The position numbers and the translations under genes were made by a program. The notes beneath the pieces are model-generated. The model was not told the origin of the DNA, made no database searches, and was given only the letters and a program-made list of their open reading frames with translations. Below are positions 16,550 to 24,538 of a DNA stretch of 34,408 nt, one piece after another. Source of the DNA: Nitrospirota bacterium (GTDB lineage Bacteria; Nitrospirota; Nitrospiria; Nitrospirales; UBA8639). Within the stretch, counting starts at the first letter, position 1. Each line of letters opens with the position of its first letter. The stretch spans positions 1 to 34,408 of the forward strand of contig JAQBUF010000037.1 of assembly GCA_027623995.1 (NCBI GenBank), given 5' to 3'.

Positions 16550-17365
16550 TTAAACCTGAAGCGCTTTGTCAATAAATGCGATCGTTTTTCCCCATGCCTT
16601 GTTGGCCGATTCTGCATGGTACACATCCGCTTGACCTTCATTAAAGAAACTGTGGGTCGTTCCAGGGTAAGTGACAATTTCAAGGCTTTTACCGGCTTCT
16701 TCAGCAGTCTTTTTCATTTCTTCAAGTTCTTCGGCTGAGACCGTGTCATCCTTCTCGGCGGCATGATAGAGCAGTGGGCAATACAAGTTTTGAATGAGAT
16801 CTAATTGGCTGGGCGGTTTGCCATAAAAGGAGATGGCGGCTCGCAAACGTTTTCGACGACAGGAAAATTTAATGGCCAGTGTGCCTCCAATTCCAAAGCC
16901 AATGATGGCATGGAAGTTCCGCTTTGTCAGGTCGAGGAGTGCATCTTCGGTGATATTCGTGTTCAACCATTCACAACTAGCATTGATGTCTTTCAGTACG
17001 GTTTCATGATCCATGCGTTCAACTAAGGCATCGGCCACTTCGGCATTGGCGGTAATCATCCCTCCTTGGCGCCCATACAGATTGGGGAGGAACACCACAT
17101 AGCCTTCACGGGCTAACCGGATGGCAAAATCCTTAATCTGGCCATTGAGTCCCCAGCGCTCGTGGAGGAGAACAATGCTTGGGAATATGCCCGGCACTTG
17201 AGGGAAAAATTGAACGCCTTCAACTTGGGCCTCCTTTGGGATCCTGGTTTGGGCATAGGGATCCACCATTTTATCCTTATGAGTGTCAAAAACCCCCTTA
17301 CTTGAGAACCGAACGGAGTTAAAACCAATTTGGTCAACGGTATAGGGTGTCACTCGTTCTGACAT
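16550..17365 (-). CDS. Dienelactone-hydrolase-family protein lacking the usual nucleophile
   Basis: A 271-residue alpha/beta-hydrolase of the dienelactone hydrolase family. It shows SIVLLHERWGLNGQIKDFA (Glu69), a LAREGYVVFLPNLYGR strand-helix, a nucleophile elbow at residues 156-161, an acid near Asp206/207 (HAAEKDD) and His238 in GTTHSFFN. Unusually the elbow reads GFGIGG: the Cys or Ser nucleophile position is Gly158 (codon GGA). The protein may be a non-catalytic member or use another residue. There is no signal peptide. It is probably cotranscribed with the secreted protein downstream. Confidence 0.82.
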   Translation of the reverse strand: MSERVTPYTVDQIGFNSVRFSSKGVFDTHKDKMVDPYAQTRIPKEAQVEGVQFFPQVPGIFPSIVLLHERWGLNGQIKDFAIRLAREGYVVFLPNLYGRQGGMITANAEVADALVERMDHETVLKDINASCEWLNTNITEDALLDLTKRNFHAIIGFGIGGTLAIKFSCRRKRLRAAISFYGKPPSQLDLIQNLYCPLLYHAAEKDDTVSAEELEEMKKTAEEAGKSLEIVTYPGTTHSFFNEGQADVYHAESANKAWGKTIAFIDKALQV

Positions 17366-17572
17366 GAGGATTTTCTACTTTCGTTATGAATTGAATACTA
17401 AAGAGATCACCTATTGAGGCCGAAAAGTACTATATCGACCGTGTCAAAGTCTTGTCAACGAAGTCTTGATATCTTGCAAATGGAGAACATGCATCAGAAA
17501 TATATAACCAGTGACGCTTCACGTAGAGCAAATATCCTCAGTGAACGTTTACTCAAAGTAAGGAAGACCCCT

Positions 17573-19867
17573 ATGCGTATGTCATTGTTAAAAACGGCGG
17601 TTTCATTGACCCTGACCTTAGTCTTGCTCGCAACCGGGTGGGGTTGTACGCAGATGTCAGCAGAGGAAAAGAAGGCCGAGCACGTGACACGGGGACAAGC
17701 CTATTTTACAGAGGAAAAATATCGAGAAGCCTTGATCGAATATAAAAATGTGGTGCAAATCGATCCCAAAGATGCGGGTGCGCATTATCAATTGGCACTG
17801 ATTCATATGAAACTTGGGGGGATGACGGAGTTACAAGCAGCGTTTGGTGAATTGGCGAAAAGCGTGGATTTGGATCCCTCGAATCAAGATGCCCAAATAA
17901 AACTCAGCGAATTTTACTTAATGACACGTCAACCAGAAAAGGCGCGTCAGCATGCGGATATTGTACTGGCCTCTGCTCCTCAAGACCCCAAAGGGCATTT
18001 GTTGCGAGGAAGAAGTTTGATTATTGAAAAAGAATTCAATCAAGGCGTTGAGGAATTTCAACAGGCGATTGAACTTGATGCTGATAATGTGAATACCTAT
18101 ATCGATTTGGCCAAAGCCTATATCGGCATGAAAGACACAGAAGCCGCATTCGATACGCTCAATCAAGGATTGGCCAAGCACCCCAAGTCCGTGGAATTGA
18201 TTCTTGCCTTGGGGGATATCAGTCTGGTGACTGGAAAAGCCGATGACGCGGAAGCACAATATCGAAAAGCCATTGAACTCGATCCGGAGAATGAAGCTCT
18301 CTCCATCAAGCTTGCACGATTTTATCAATTCCTCCGAAAGTGGGAGCAAGCCGAGGAAACCTTACTTCTAAATGTGAAGAACCATCCTCAAAGTGACGTC
18401 GCCCAGGTTCAAATGGGTGAGTTCTATGTCTATCTTGGGCAGCGTGATAAAGCCATTACTCATTTTCAACAGGCCCTTGATCTTAAGCCAGAGTCTGAGT
18501 CAGCTCAGGAAAAAATCATTACGTACTATCTTGATGGTGGGCAGATTGAACAGGCTGAACCTCTGATCCAAGCGATTCTTGAGAAGGATAAGAAAAATCT
18601 TTTGGGTCGAGTGACGAATGCGCGAGTCAAAGTCATGAAGGGTACCGTGGCAGAGGCGATTGCTGATCTGCAACGCGTGGTGAAAGAAGAACCACGTATG
18701 GCCATTGCGCATCATTATTTAGGGGTGGCTTTTGCGGCAAATAATGATGGGGCTCAAGCCGTGCGTGAACTCAGTGAGGCGGTCAAGCTCGATCCATCGA
18801 TGATTCCTGCCCGCAATGCCTTAGCTGGGATTCGTCTGGCCGAGGGATCCTATGATTTAGCTATTGAACAAGCGCAAGCGGCATTTAAGCTGAATCCTCG
18901 AAACCTTCCCTCTGTTCGGGTCTTGGCTGAAGCCTTTTTCCGAAAAGGTGAAATTGCGAAGGCGAAAAAAGTCTACGAAGCGATTGTCGGAAATATTCCC
19001 ACGGATGCCTCAAGTCATTACCGATTAGGGTTAATTTCTGGTCGAGATAAAGATTTGAAGGGCGCCCTAGGGCATTTTGAAAAGGCTGTGGAAGGGAACC
19101 CAAATTTTGTGCAGGCCGTTTCTCAAATTGCCGCAGTGTATCTTACTCTAGGGAAAGCTGAGCAAGCTCGTGAACGGGTCATGCAACAAATCAAAGTGGT
19201 GCCAGAGAATCCCTTATTCCATAACTTGCTGGGTGGGTTATGGATGCAAGCGAAGAACATGGAGGAGGCCGAACAGTCCTTTAGGGATGCGATTAATATC
19301 GATGATGCCGTCCAAATTTCCTATATGAATTTAGCGGAACTGTATCGACGAACTGATCGTGTGGATGAAGCTGTCAAGGAATATGAAATGGCGTTGGTGA
19401 AAAATCCAAAACTCGTCTCAGCCCATATGATGTTGGGGATGATTGCCGAAAAACGTGATGATCTTTCTGGCGCCAAACAGCATTATCAAGAATCCCTGAA
19501 GATTAACGAATCCTTTGCGCCGGCTGCGAATAACCTAGCGTGGATTCTGGCGGAAGAAGGGACAAACTTAGACGAGGCGTTATCCTACGCACAAATTGCC
19601 AGGGAACAGGCCCCCAGTGACCCCAACATTGCGGATACTTTGGGGTGGATCTATTACAAGAAAAATGCGTATTTAAAGGCCGTATCATTCTTGAACGAAG
19701 CGGCAGATAAATTGCAAGATAATCCCATCATCCACTACCACTTGGGTATGACTCAATTGAAAAAAGGGGATACGGCTGCGGCGAAAAAAGCGCTTAATAC
19801 CGCCTTGAAACTCAGCGACAAATTCCCTGGGGTCGAAGAAGCCAAGAAAGCATTGGCTGAATTGTAA
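17573..19867 (+). CDS. TPR-repeat lipoprotein (PrsT-like)
   Basis: A protein of about 764 residues. It has a hydrophobic export segment (TAVSLTLTLVLLATGWGC) ending in a probable lipobox cysteine; the box is imperfect, with Trp at -2. At least 15 tetratricopeptide repeats follow, recognisable by recurring A-x-YRKAIELDPxN motifs through to the end. Such arrays scaffold protein complexes in the envelope. The family resembles TPR lipoproteins (PrsT type) seen with exopolysaccharide/PEP-CTERM systems, but no such system is in the window. ATG 17573 is chosen over an in-frame ATG at 17414 because AAGGAAG lies six bases before it and it starts directly with a signal sequence. Confidence 0.85.
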   Translation: MRMSLLKTAVSLTLTLVLLATGWGCTQMSAEEKKAEHVTRGQAYFTEEKYREALIEYKNVVQIDPKDAGAHYQLALIHMKLGGMTELQAAFGELAKSVDLDPSNQDAQIKLSEFYLMTRQPEKARQHADIVLASAPQDPKGHLLRGRSLIIEKEFNQGVEEFQQAIELDADNVNTYIDLAKAYIGMKDTEAAFDTLNQGLAKHPKSVELILALGDISLVTGKADDAEAQYRKAIELDPENEALSIKLARFYQFLRKWEQAEETLLLNVKNHPQSDVAQVQMGEFYVYLGQRDKAITHFQQALDLKPESESAQEKIITYYLDGGQIEQAEPLIQAILEKDKKNLLGRVTNARVKVMKGTVAEAIADLQRVVKEEPRMAIAHHYLGVAFAANNDGAQAVRELSEAVKLDPSMIPARNALAGIRLAEGSYDLAIEQAQAAFKLNPRNLPSVRVLAEAFFRKGEIAKAKKVYEAIVGNIPTDASSHYRLGLISGRDKDLKGALGHFEKAVEGNPNFVQAVSQIAAVYLTLGKAEQARERVMQQIKVVPENPLFHNLLGGLWMQAKNMEEAEQSFRDAINIDDAVQISYMNLAELYRRTDRVDEAVKEYEMALVKNPKLVSAHMMLGMIAEKRDDLSGAKQHYQESLKINESFAPAANNLAWILAEEGTNLDEALSYAQIAREQAPSDPNIADTLGWIYYKKNAYLKAVSFLNEAADKLQDNPIIHYHLGMTQLKKGDTAAAKKALNTALKLSDKFPGVEEAKKALAEL

Positions 19868-19892
19868 GCGAAGATACTCAAGAGAATAAAAA

Positions 19893-19934
19893 TAAAAAAC
19901 CGGCTTCGTGGGCAACACGAAGCCGGTTTTTTTT
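19893..19934. terminator. Bidirectional intrinsic terminator between the TPR gene and thiI
   Basis: A 13-bp perfect stem (19898-19910 with 19916-19928) around the loop GGCAA. It is followed by eight T on the plus strand and preceded by seven A, which serve as the T-tract for the minus strand. It lies exactly between two convergent genes and would end both transcripts. Confidence 0.93.
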
Positions 19935-19950
19935 GTATGGCCGTATGTTC

Positions 19951-21123
19951 TTAAAATGAAAACTCTACGAGCTCGGCATTCTTTAATCCCGCATCCACCA
20001 TGTCCTGAATGGCCAAATGTTCCTCAGCTTTTCGAATGTAGTGCGACCGACATTTGGTGTTGGGGTGAGGGGGGACGAATAATGTGCAGCAATCCTGATC
20101 GGGTTCAATGGATGTTTCAAACGTCCCAATAGCCTGGGCTTCGTTAGTGATTTCAATTTTATCCATGCCAATGAGGGGACGGAGTATCGGGAGTGTGGGA
20201 ACCTCACTGACCACCTGAATATTTTCAGCAGTTTGCGAAGCCACTTGGCCCAGGCTATCCCCGGTGACCAGCCCCCAGGCCTGTTCTTTCGCAGCGATTT
20301 GATCGGCAATCCGCATCATCATCCGACGATAGAGAACCACCCTAATGGGAGCAGGAGAGTCAACGACAATTTGTCGCTGAATTTCACCAAACGGCACCAG
20401 AAATAATCGAGAGTAGAGTTGGTAGCGTGTGAGATGTTTTGCCAGGTCACGCACTTTTTCTTCAGAGGCTCGCGAGAGATAGGGTCTCCCGTGAAAGTGG
20501 ACAAAGGTGACCTTGCATCCACGCTTCATCATGCGATACGCGGCCACTGGAGAATCAATCCCTCCAGAAAGCAAACAGACCACCTTTCCACTCATGCCTG
20601 TGGGCAGCCCACCCGGGCCAGGTTGTCGACCCAAAGAAAAATATGTGGTGTGATCCACGATTTCAATGAAAATCGTCAGATCGGGCTTATTCAGTTGGAC
20701 GGGCTTGCCCGTGGCTTCATGTAGGTAGCCTCCAACTTCTCGATTGACCTCAACCGAAGTTTGAGGAAACCGTTTATCTCCACGCTTGGTGGTGACCCGA
20801 AAGGTATGAAAGGACTGAGTCGATAGTCGTGCTTCAATGGCCTGACACAGAGGCAATAAATCTGGCGTGGCATAGTCGATGGGAAGGGAATGGGCTTGGG
20901 CAAAATTGACGACCCCAAAGGTGTGGCGAATGCCTTCTTGGATGGCTTCCCAAGGAGTTTCGTCCTGAAAGCTCACCTTCACTCGACCAGGAAGTGATTG
21001 CACCTGAATGCCTTCATGATGACGTAAGGAGTTGCGAAGGTGTTGAATCATTCGTTGCTCAAAGAATCGACGGTTTCGACCTTTGAGCGCCAGTTCATGA
21101 TAATGGGCGAGAGCACAGGGCAT
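19951..21123 (-). CDS. thiI: tRNA 4-thiouridine / thiazole sulfur transferase ThiI
   Basis: ATP-dependent adenylation and thiolation of U8 in tRNA; in many bacteria it also supplies sulfur for the thiamine thiazole. The 390-residue protein has an N-terminal ferredoxin-like/THUMP region (about 1-165) and a PP-loop ATP pyrophosphatase domain with LLSGGIDSPVAAY (SGGIDS at 186-191). A C-terminal DCCTLFVPPHPNTK motif with paired cysteines follows. It lacks the rhodanese extension of the E. coli enzyme, so sulfur must come from another donor. The ATG at 21121-21123 overlaps the trxB stop by one base (TAATG), indicating coupled translation. Confidence 0.92.
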   Translation of the reverse strand: MPCALAHYHELALKGRNRRFFEQRMIQHLRNSLRHHEGIQVQSLPGRVKVSFQDETPWEAIQEGIRHTFGVVNFAQAHSLPIDYATPDLLPLCQAIEARLSTQSFHTFRVTTKRGDKRFPQTSVEVNREVGGYLHEATGKPVQLNKPDLTIFIEIVDHTTYFSLGRQPGPGGLPTGMSGKVVCLLSGGIDSPVAAYRMMKRGCKVTFVHFHGRPYLSRASEEKVRDLAKHLTRYQLYSRLFLVPFGEIQRQIVVDSPAPIRVVLYRRMMMRIADQIAAKEQAWGLVTGDSLGQVASQTAENIQVVSEVPTLPILRPLIGMDKIEITNEAQAIGTFETSIEPDQDCCTLFVPPHPNTKCRSHYIRKAEEHLAIQDMVDAGLKNAELVEFSF

Positions 21124-22040
21124 TATTCAGTGGCCTCCAGAAATCGTTCGGCATCAAGGGCGGCCATGCAACCGGTACCCGCTGCCGTAATGGCTTGTCG
21201 ATAATGAGAGTCCTGAACATCACCCGCCGCAAAGACTCCAGGAATATTCGTGGCCGTGCCATGGGTGGTTTGAATATAACCATTGGCATCTGTATCGATG
21301 TGTCCCTTAAAAATCTGAGTATTCGGCGTATGACCAATAGCGACGAATGCGCCTTTGCATTCGAGAACATCTGTTTGATTGGTGAGGGTATCGCGAAGGC
21401 GAATTCCACTGACCACAGTATCTCCCAGGATTTCTTCAGGTATTGAGTTCCAGCGGAATGACAACTTCTCGTTCTTCATGGCTTTATCTTGCATGATTTT
21501 CGATGCCCGAAGTTTGTCTCGGCGGTGAATGACTGTCACGTGACTGGCAAATTTCGTCAAAAACGTGGCTTCTTCCAATGCGCTGTCTCCGCCACCGATG
21601 ACCGCAATGGGCTGTCCTCTAAAGAAAAATCCATCACAGGTGGCGCAAGTGGAAACGCCATGTCCAAGCAAACGGCTTTCAGAAGGAAGGCCCAGAAGAT
21701 TCGCTGAAGCGCCGGTAGAAATTATAATGGATTTGGCTTGTATCGTTCGCTCGTCATTGATGGTGATGGTAAAGGGACGTTGACGAAAGTCCACCTTGGT
21801 CACATCAGCGGCTTCAAAGACCGTCCCAAAGCGTTCAGCTTGGGCACGCATATCCTGAATCAATTGAGGGCCCATAATCCCCGTGGGAAAGCCGGGAAAA
21901 TTTTCGACATCAGTGGTGAGGGTAAGTTGTCCCCCAGCTTGAGAACCTTCAAGCATATACGGCGACAGGTTTGCGCGTGCGGTATAAATGGCAGCCGTAA
22001 GCCCAGCAGGGCCTGATCCAATAATGACAACATTGTGCAT
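21123..22040 (-). CDS. trxB: Thioredoxin reductase
   Basis: An NADPH-dependent flavoenzyme that reduces thioredoxin. The 305-residue length is normal. Seen in order: the FAD loop IIGSGPAGLTAAIYTARA, the TDVENFPGFP segment, the redox-active CATC (Cys132, Cys135), the NADPH loop IGGGDSALEEA (about 148-158), and the C-terminal FAD motif GVFAAGDVQDSHYRQAITAAGTGC. It is the middle gene of a minus-strand coaE-trxB-thiI cluster. Coupling with thiI makes functional sense as both handle thiol/persulfide redox chemistry, although that link is inferred. Confidence 0.95.
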   Translation of the reverse strand: MHNVVIIGSGPAGLTAAIYTARANLSPYMLEGSQAGGQLTLTTDVENFPGFPTGIMGPQLIQDMRAQAERFGTVFEAADVTKVDFRQRPFTITINDERTIQAKSIIISTGASANLLGLPSESRLLGHGVSTCATCDGFFFRGQPIAVIGGGDSALEEATFLTKFASHVTVIHRRDKLRASKIMQDKAMKNEKLSFRWNSIPEEILGDTVVSGIRLRDTLTNQTDVLECKGAFVAIGHTPNTQIFKGHIDTDANGYIQTTHGTATNIPGVFAAGDVQDSHYRQAITAAGTGCMAALDAERFLEATE

Positions 22041-22139
22041 CTGACAATCCTTCGTTTGAAGATGAGTATAGGAGAATTAACCGAAGCCGTAGGTATGATA
22101 CCGATTTGATCAATGCTCTGAAAAGGTGTGTGAGAAAAT

Positions 22140-22802
22140 TTATGAGGAAAAAGTGCTCCTTGCCCGTGTCCGTGAAGGCTGAGGCCGATGGGAAGGGTGT
22201 TGGGCCTGTGCCGAAAGGTCTCGATAGAGTTGCCTTACGACTCTGCGAAGTTGTTCTCGAGATTGGGTCCCATCGATCAGGTCGTGTGCGAACTTTTTCT
22301 TTTCGCGCAAGGATAGTTGCCCTCGAATCCGAGCCAGGGCGTCCTTCCGCGAAATTCCGTCTCGTTCACAGGCCCTCACAATTTGCGTCCGTTGATCGGT
22401 CGTCACGAGGATCACGCGATCCATGCGTTCATGTGCCTTGGCTTCAATGAGCAAGGCCGCATCATAAATAATCACCGCATCTGGGTGTTGCATGCCAATA
22501 TGTTTGGTGATTTTAGCCTGTTCACGAGCGACCCGAGGATGCACGATCTGGTTGAGAATCTTGAGCTGCTTGGGGTTCCGAAAGACCAGTGCAGCCAACG
22601 CTTCTCGATTAAGCGTGTGGTCATCATGTAAAATACCCTTGCCGAATGTAGCGACAATGTCTTTCCATGCGGCTCGATCAGGCGCCACCACAGTTCTCGC
22701 CACCTGGTCCGCATCGATAATTTCTGCGCCACATTGTTGAAATAGCTTGGCCACCGTGGTTTTTCCCGATGCCAAGCCTCCTGTTAAGCCGACGACGATC
22801 AT
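22140..22802 (-). CDS. coaE: Dephospho-CoA kinase
   Basis: Phosphorylates the 3'-hydroxyl of dephospho-CoA, the last step of coenzyme A synthesis. The 220-residue P-loop kinase begins MIVVGLTGGLASGKTTVAK (Walker A at residues 8-15). It continues with IIDADQVAR, VHPRV, the lid-region VTTDQRTQIVRACERDGIS, and a C-terminal NxxS-like variant region. ATG 22802 is the conserved start; an upstream in-frame start at 22823 adds unrelated residues. The first 15 codons and the 5' flank are duplicated at 32806-33014. A 99-base gap separates it from trxB downstream. Confidence 0.93.
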   Translation of the reverse strand: MIVVGLTGGLASGKTTVAKLFQQCGAEIIDADQVARTVVAPDRAAWKDIVATFGKGILHDDHTLNREALAALVFRNPKQLKILNQIVHPRVAREQAKITKHIGMQHPDAVIIYDAALLIEAKAHERMDRVILVTTDQRTQIVRACERDGISRKDALARIRGQLSLREKKKFAHDLIDGTQSREQLRRVVRQLYRDLSAQAQHPSHRPQPSRTRARSTFSS

Positions 22803-22847
22803 AACGGAACATAGTAAAGGCATTTAGGCTGGACGTCGAGTGTGGGA
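22758..22847. repeat. Direct repeat, left copy: coaE 5' end and upstream flank
   Basis: About 90 bp covering the coaE start codon, codons 1-15 (through the Walker A lysine) and 45 bases upstream. It recurs in the same orientation at 32806-33014, where the copy is interrupted by a 115-bp insert. It is near-identical in the coding part (one mismatch), with a differing 7-8-base patch just before the start codon. Confidence 0.85.
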
Positions 22848-22920
22848 TGTCGAGGGCAAATTAGGACGAGTTGCGCTTAAACATTCCATTCGGCAACGTG
22901 GTAGGTACGTCCCAACCGTA

Positions 22921-22950
22921 TTGATTGCTGTCCCTCCTCATGTTCATAAT
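22921..22950 (+). promoter_or_regulatory. Candidate promoter upstream of the response regulator
   Basis: TTGATT (22921-22926) and CATAAT (22945-22950) are 18 bases apart. The predicted start is near 22957, about 120 bases before the regulator ATG and immediately before a terminator-like hairpin. Confidence 0.4.
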
Positions 22951-22970
22951 GATCTTACGATTAATAGGGA

Positions 22971-23004
22971 ACTCCAGCTCAGGACCATTGGAGTCTTTTT
23001 TTTT
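22971..23004 (+). terminator. Intrinsic terminator / possible attenuator before the response regulator
   Basis: ACTCCA (22971-22976) pairs with TGGAGT (22989-22994) around a 12-base loop, followed by C and nine T. No plus-strand gene lies directly upstream. It would therefore terminate either a very short transcript from the promoter near 22950 or read-through, which suggests leader attenuation. Confidence 0.55.
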
Positions 23005-23075
23005 GGCCGACCTGCTTAAGCGATGGGCATTGGGTTGCCTCAGTTTTCAACCAAAAGGCCGTTTAAGGAAAAATC

Positions 23076-24504
23076 ATGACAGCAAAAATTCTGATCGTGG
23101 ATGATGAAATCGATATCCGCTCTGGAGTGAGCCATCATTTGAAGGCGCTGGGTTATACCACTGTGATGGCTGAATCCGGAGAAGAAGCCCTCAGTATGTT
23201 TAAGAAACACCAGCCGGATGTCGTACTCCTCGATTTGGAGCTTCCCTATAAATCTGGGCTGGAAGTCCTCGGCGAAATGGGCAATATCCAAAAAGACAAC
23301 GAAAATTTTCATCAAGCAAATCCCCACCACATGAGTCCCTGCCAGCTCTCGGTTATCGTGTTGACTGCCCATGGAAGTCTTGAAAATGCGGTGGAGGCCA
23401 TGAAGTTGGGGGCCTATGACTTTTTGACCAAACCCTTTGAAATGGATCATCTGATCCTGGTCATTGAGAAGGCCCTGGAGCGAGAATAGTTGGTGCGAAA
23501 GGTGAAACTTCTCACCGAGGAAGTGGAATCCCCCTACGCAAGGATCATTGGCCATAGTGAAAAAATTCGATCAGTTACGGAAATGGCTCAGAAGGCTGCG
23601 GCATCAGACGCAACGGTATTGGTGTTAGGAGAAACGGGGACGGGCAAGGAACTCCTGGCGCGATGCATGCATAGATGGAGCTCAAGACATGAAGAACCCT
23701 TTGCCGTCATAAATTGTGCAGCCCTTCCTGAAACATTGCTCGAGAGTGAATTATTTGGACATGAAAAAGGAGCATTCACAGGAGCCGATCGTTTTCATCG
23801 AGGAAGAATAGAGGCGGCCCGTGGGGGAACGGTGTTTTTAGATGAAATCGGTGAAATGCCGCTCAAACTCCAAAGTCGATTTCTCCGGGTCCTTCAGGAC
23901 CATGAGATTCAGCGAGTTGGGGGGGGCGGGCAATGTAGCAGTGGATGTACGATTTATGGCCGCGACGAATCGAAATTTGAAAAAAGCCGTCAAAGAGGGT
24001 ACGTTTCGAGAAGATTTGTTTTATCGCCTTAATGTCGTATCCATCACCCTACCATCGTTGAAAGATAGACCTGAAGACCTCATCGAACTCGCCGAATTTT
24101 TTCTGACTCGACTTGTGCGTGACAAAAAACGACCAAAGGTATCACTCACCTCGCAGGCTGTTGAGGCCATCCTGCAATACTCGTGGCCTGGTAATGTGCG
24201 TGAATTAGAAAATGTATTGGCGCGAGCGGTCATTCTCAACACAGGACTAGAAATTACCTCCGAACAACTTCCGTTAGAGATAGCCATTCCCGACACGGGC
24301 CCTTTGGATAGGGCGGATCACAAGAAGATGCCTTACTATGAGGCGATTGAAAATTATAGCCGCGCACTTATTCTGAATGCGTTGCATCGGAACGACGGCA
24401 ACAAAACCAAAGCCGCGGAGGAGCTAGGTATCCAGCGAACATACCTCAACACAATCATGAAACGAAAAAACATTCAATGGAATGAATCTGATTCGGAAGA
24501 ATAA
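23076..24504 (+). pseudogene. Sigma-54-dependent response regulator (NtrC family), broken by a stop and a frameshift
   Basis: An NtrC-type regulator read in three pieces. The receiver (codons 1-137) has Asp10, phospho-acceptor Asp53, Thr97 and Lys119. It carries an unusual insertion of about 18 residues (71-88) before the LSVIVLTAHG strand. An in-frame TAG at 23487-23489 follows ALERE, where CAG (Gln) is expected. The AAA+ domain then continues with GETGTGKE and GAFTGA until a run of eight G (23919-23926) shifts the frame by +1. Removing one G restores [19 protein letters not shown]. The rest of the AAA+ domain, WPGNVRELENV and a FIS-type helix-turn-helix (KTKAAEELGIQRTYLNTIMKR) are intact to TAA 24504. 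It converges on the kinase gene, its likely partner. Confidence 0.85.
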
Positions 24505-24538
24505 GTTCGATGTTATCGGGTGAGGGGAGCAAACCCAA

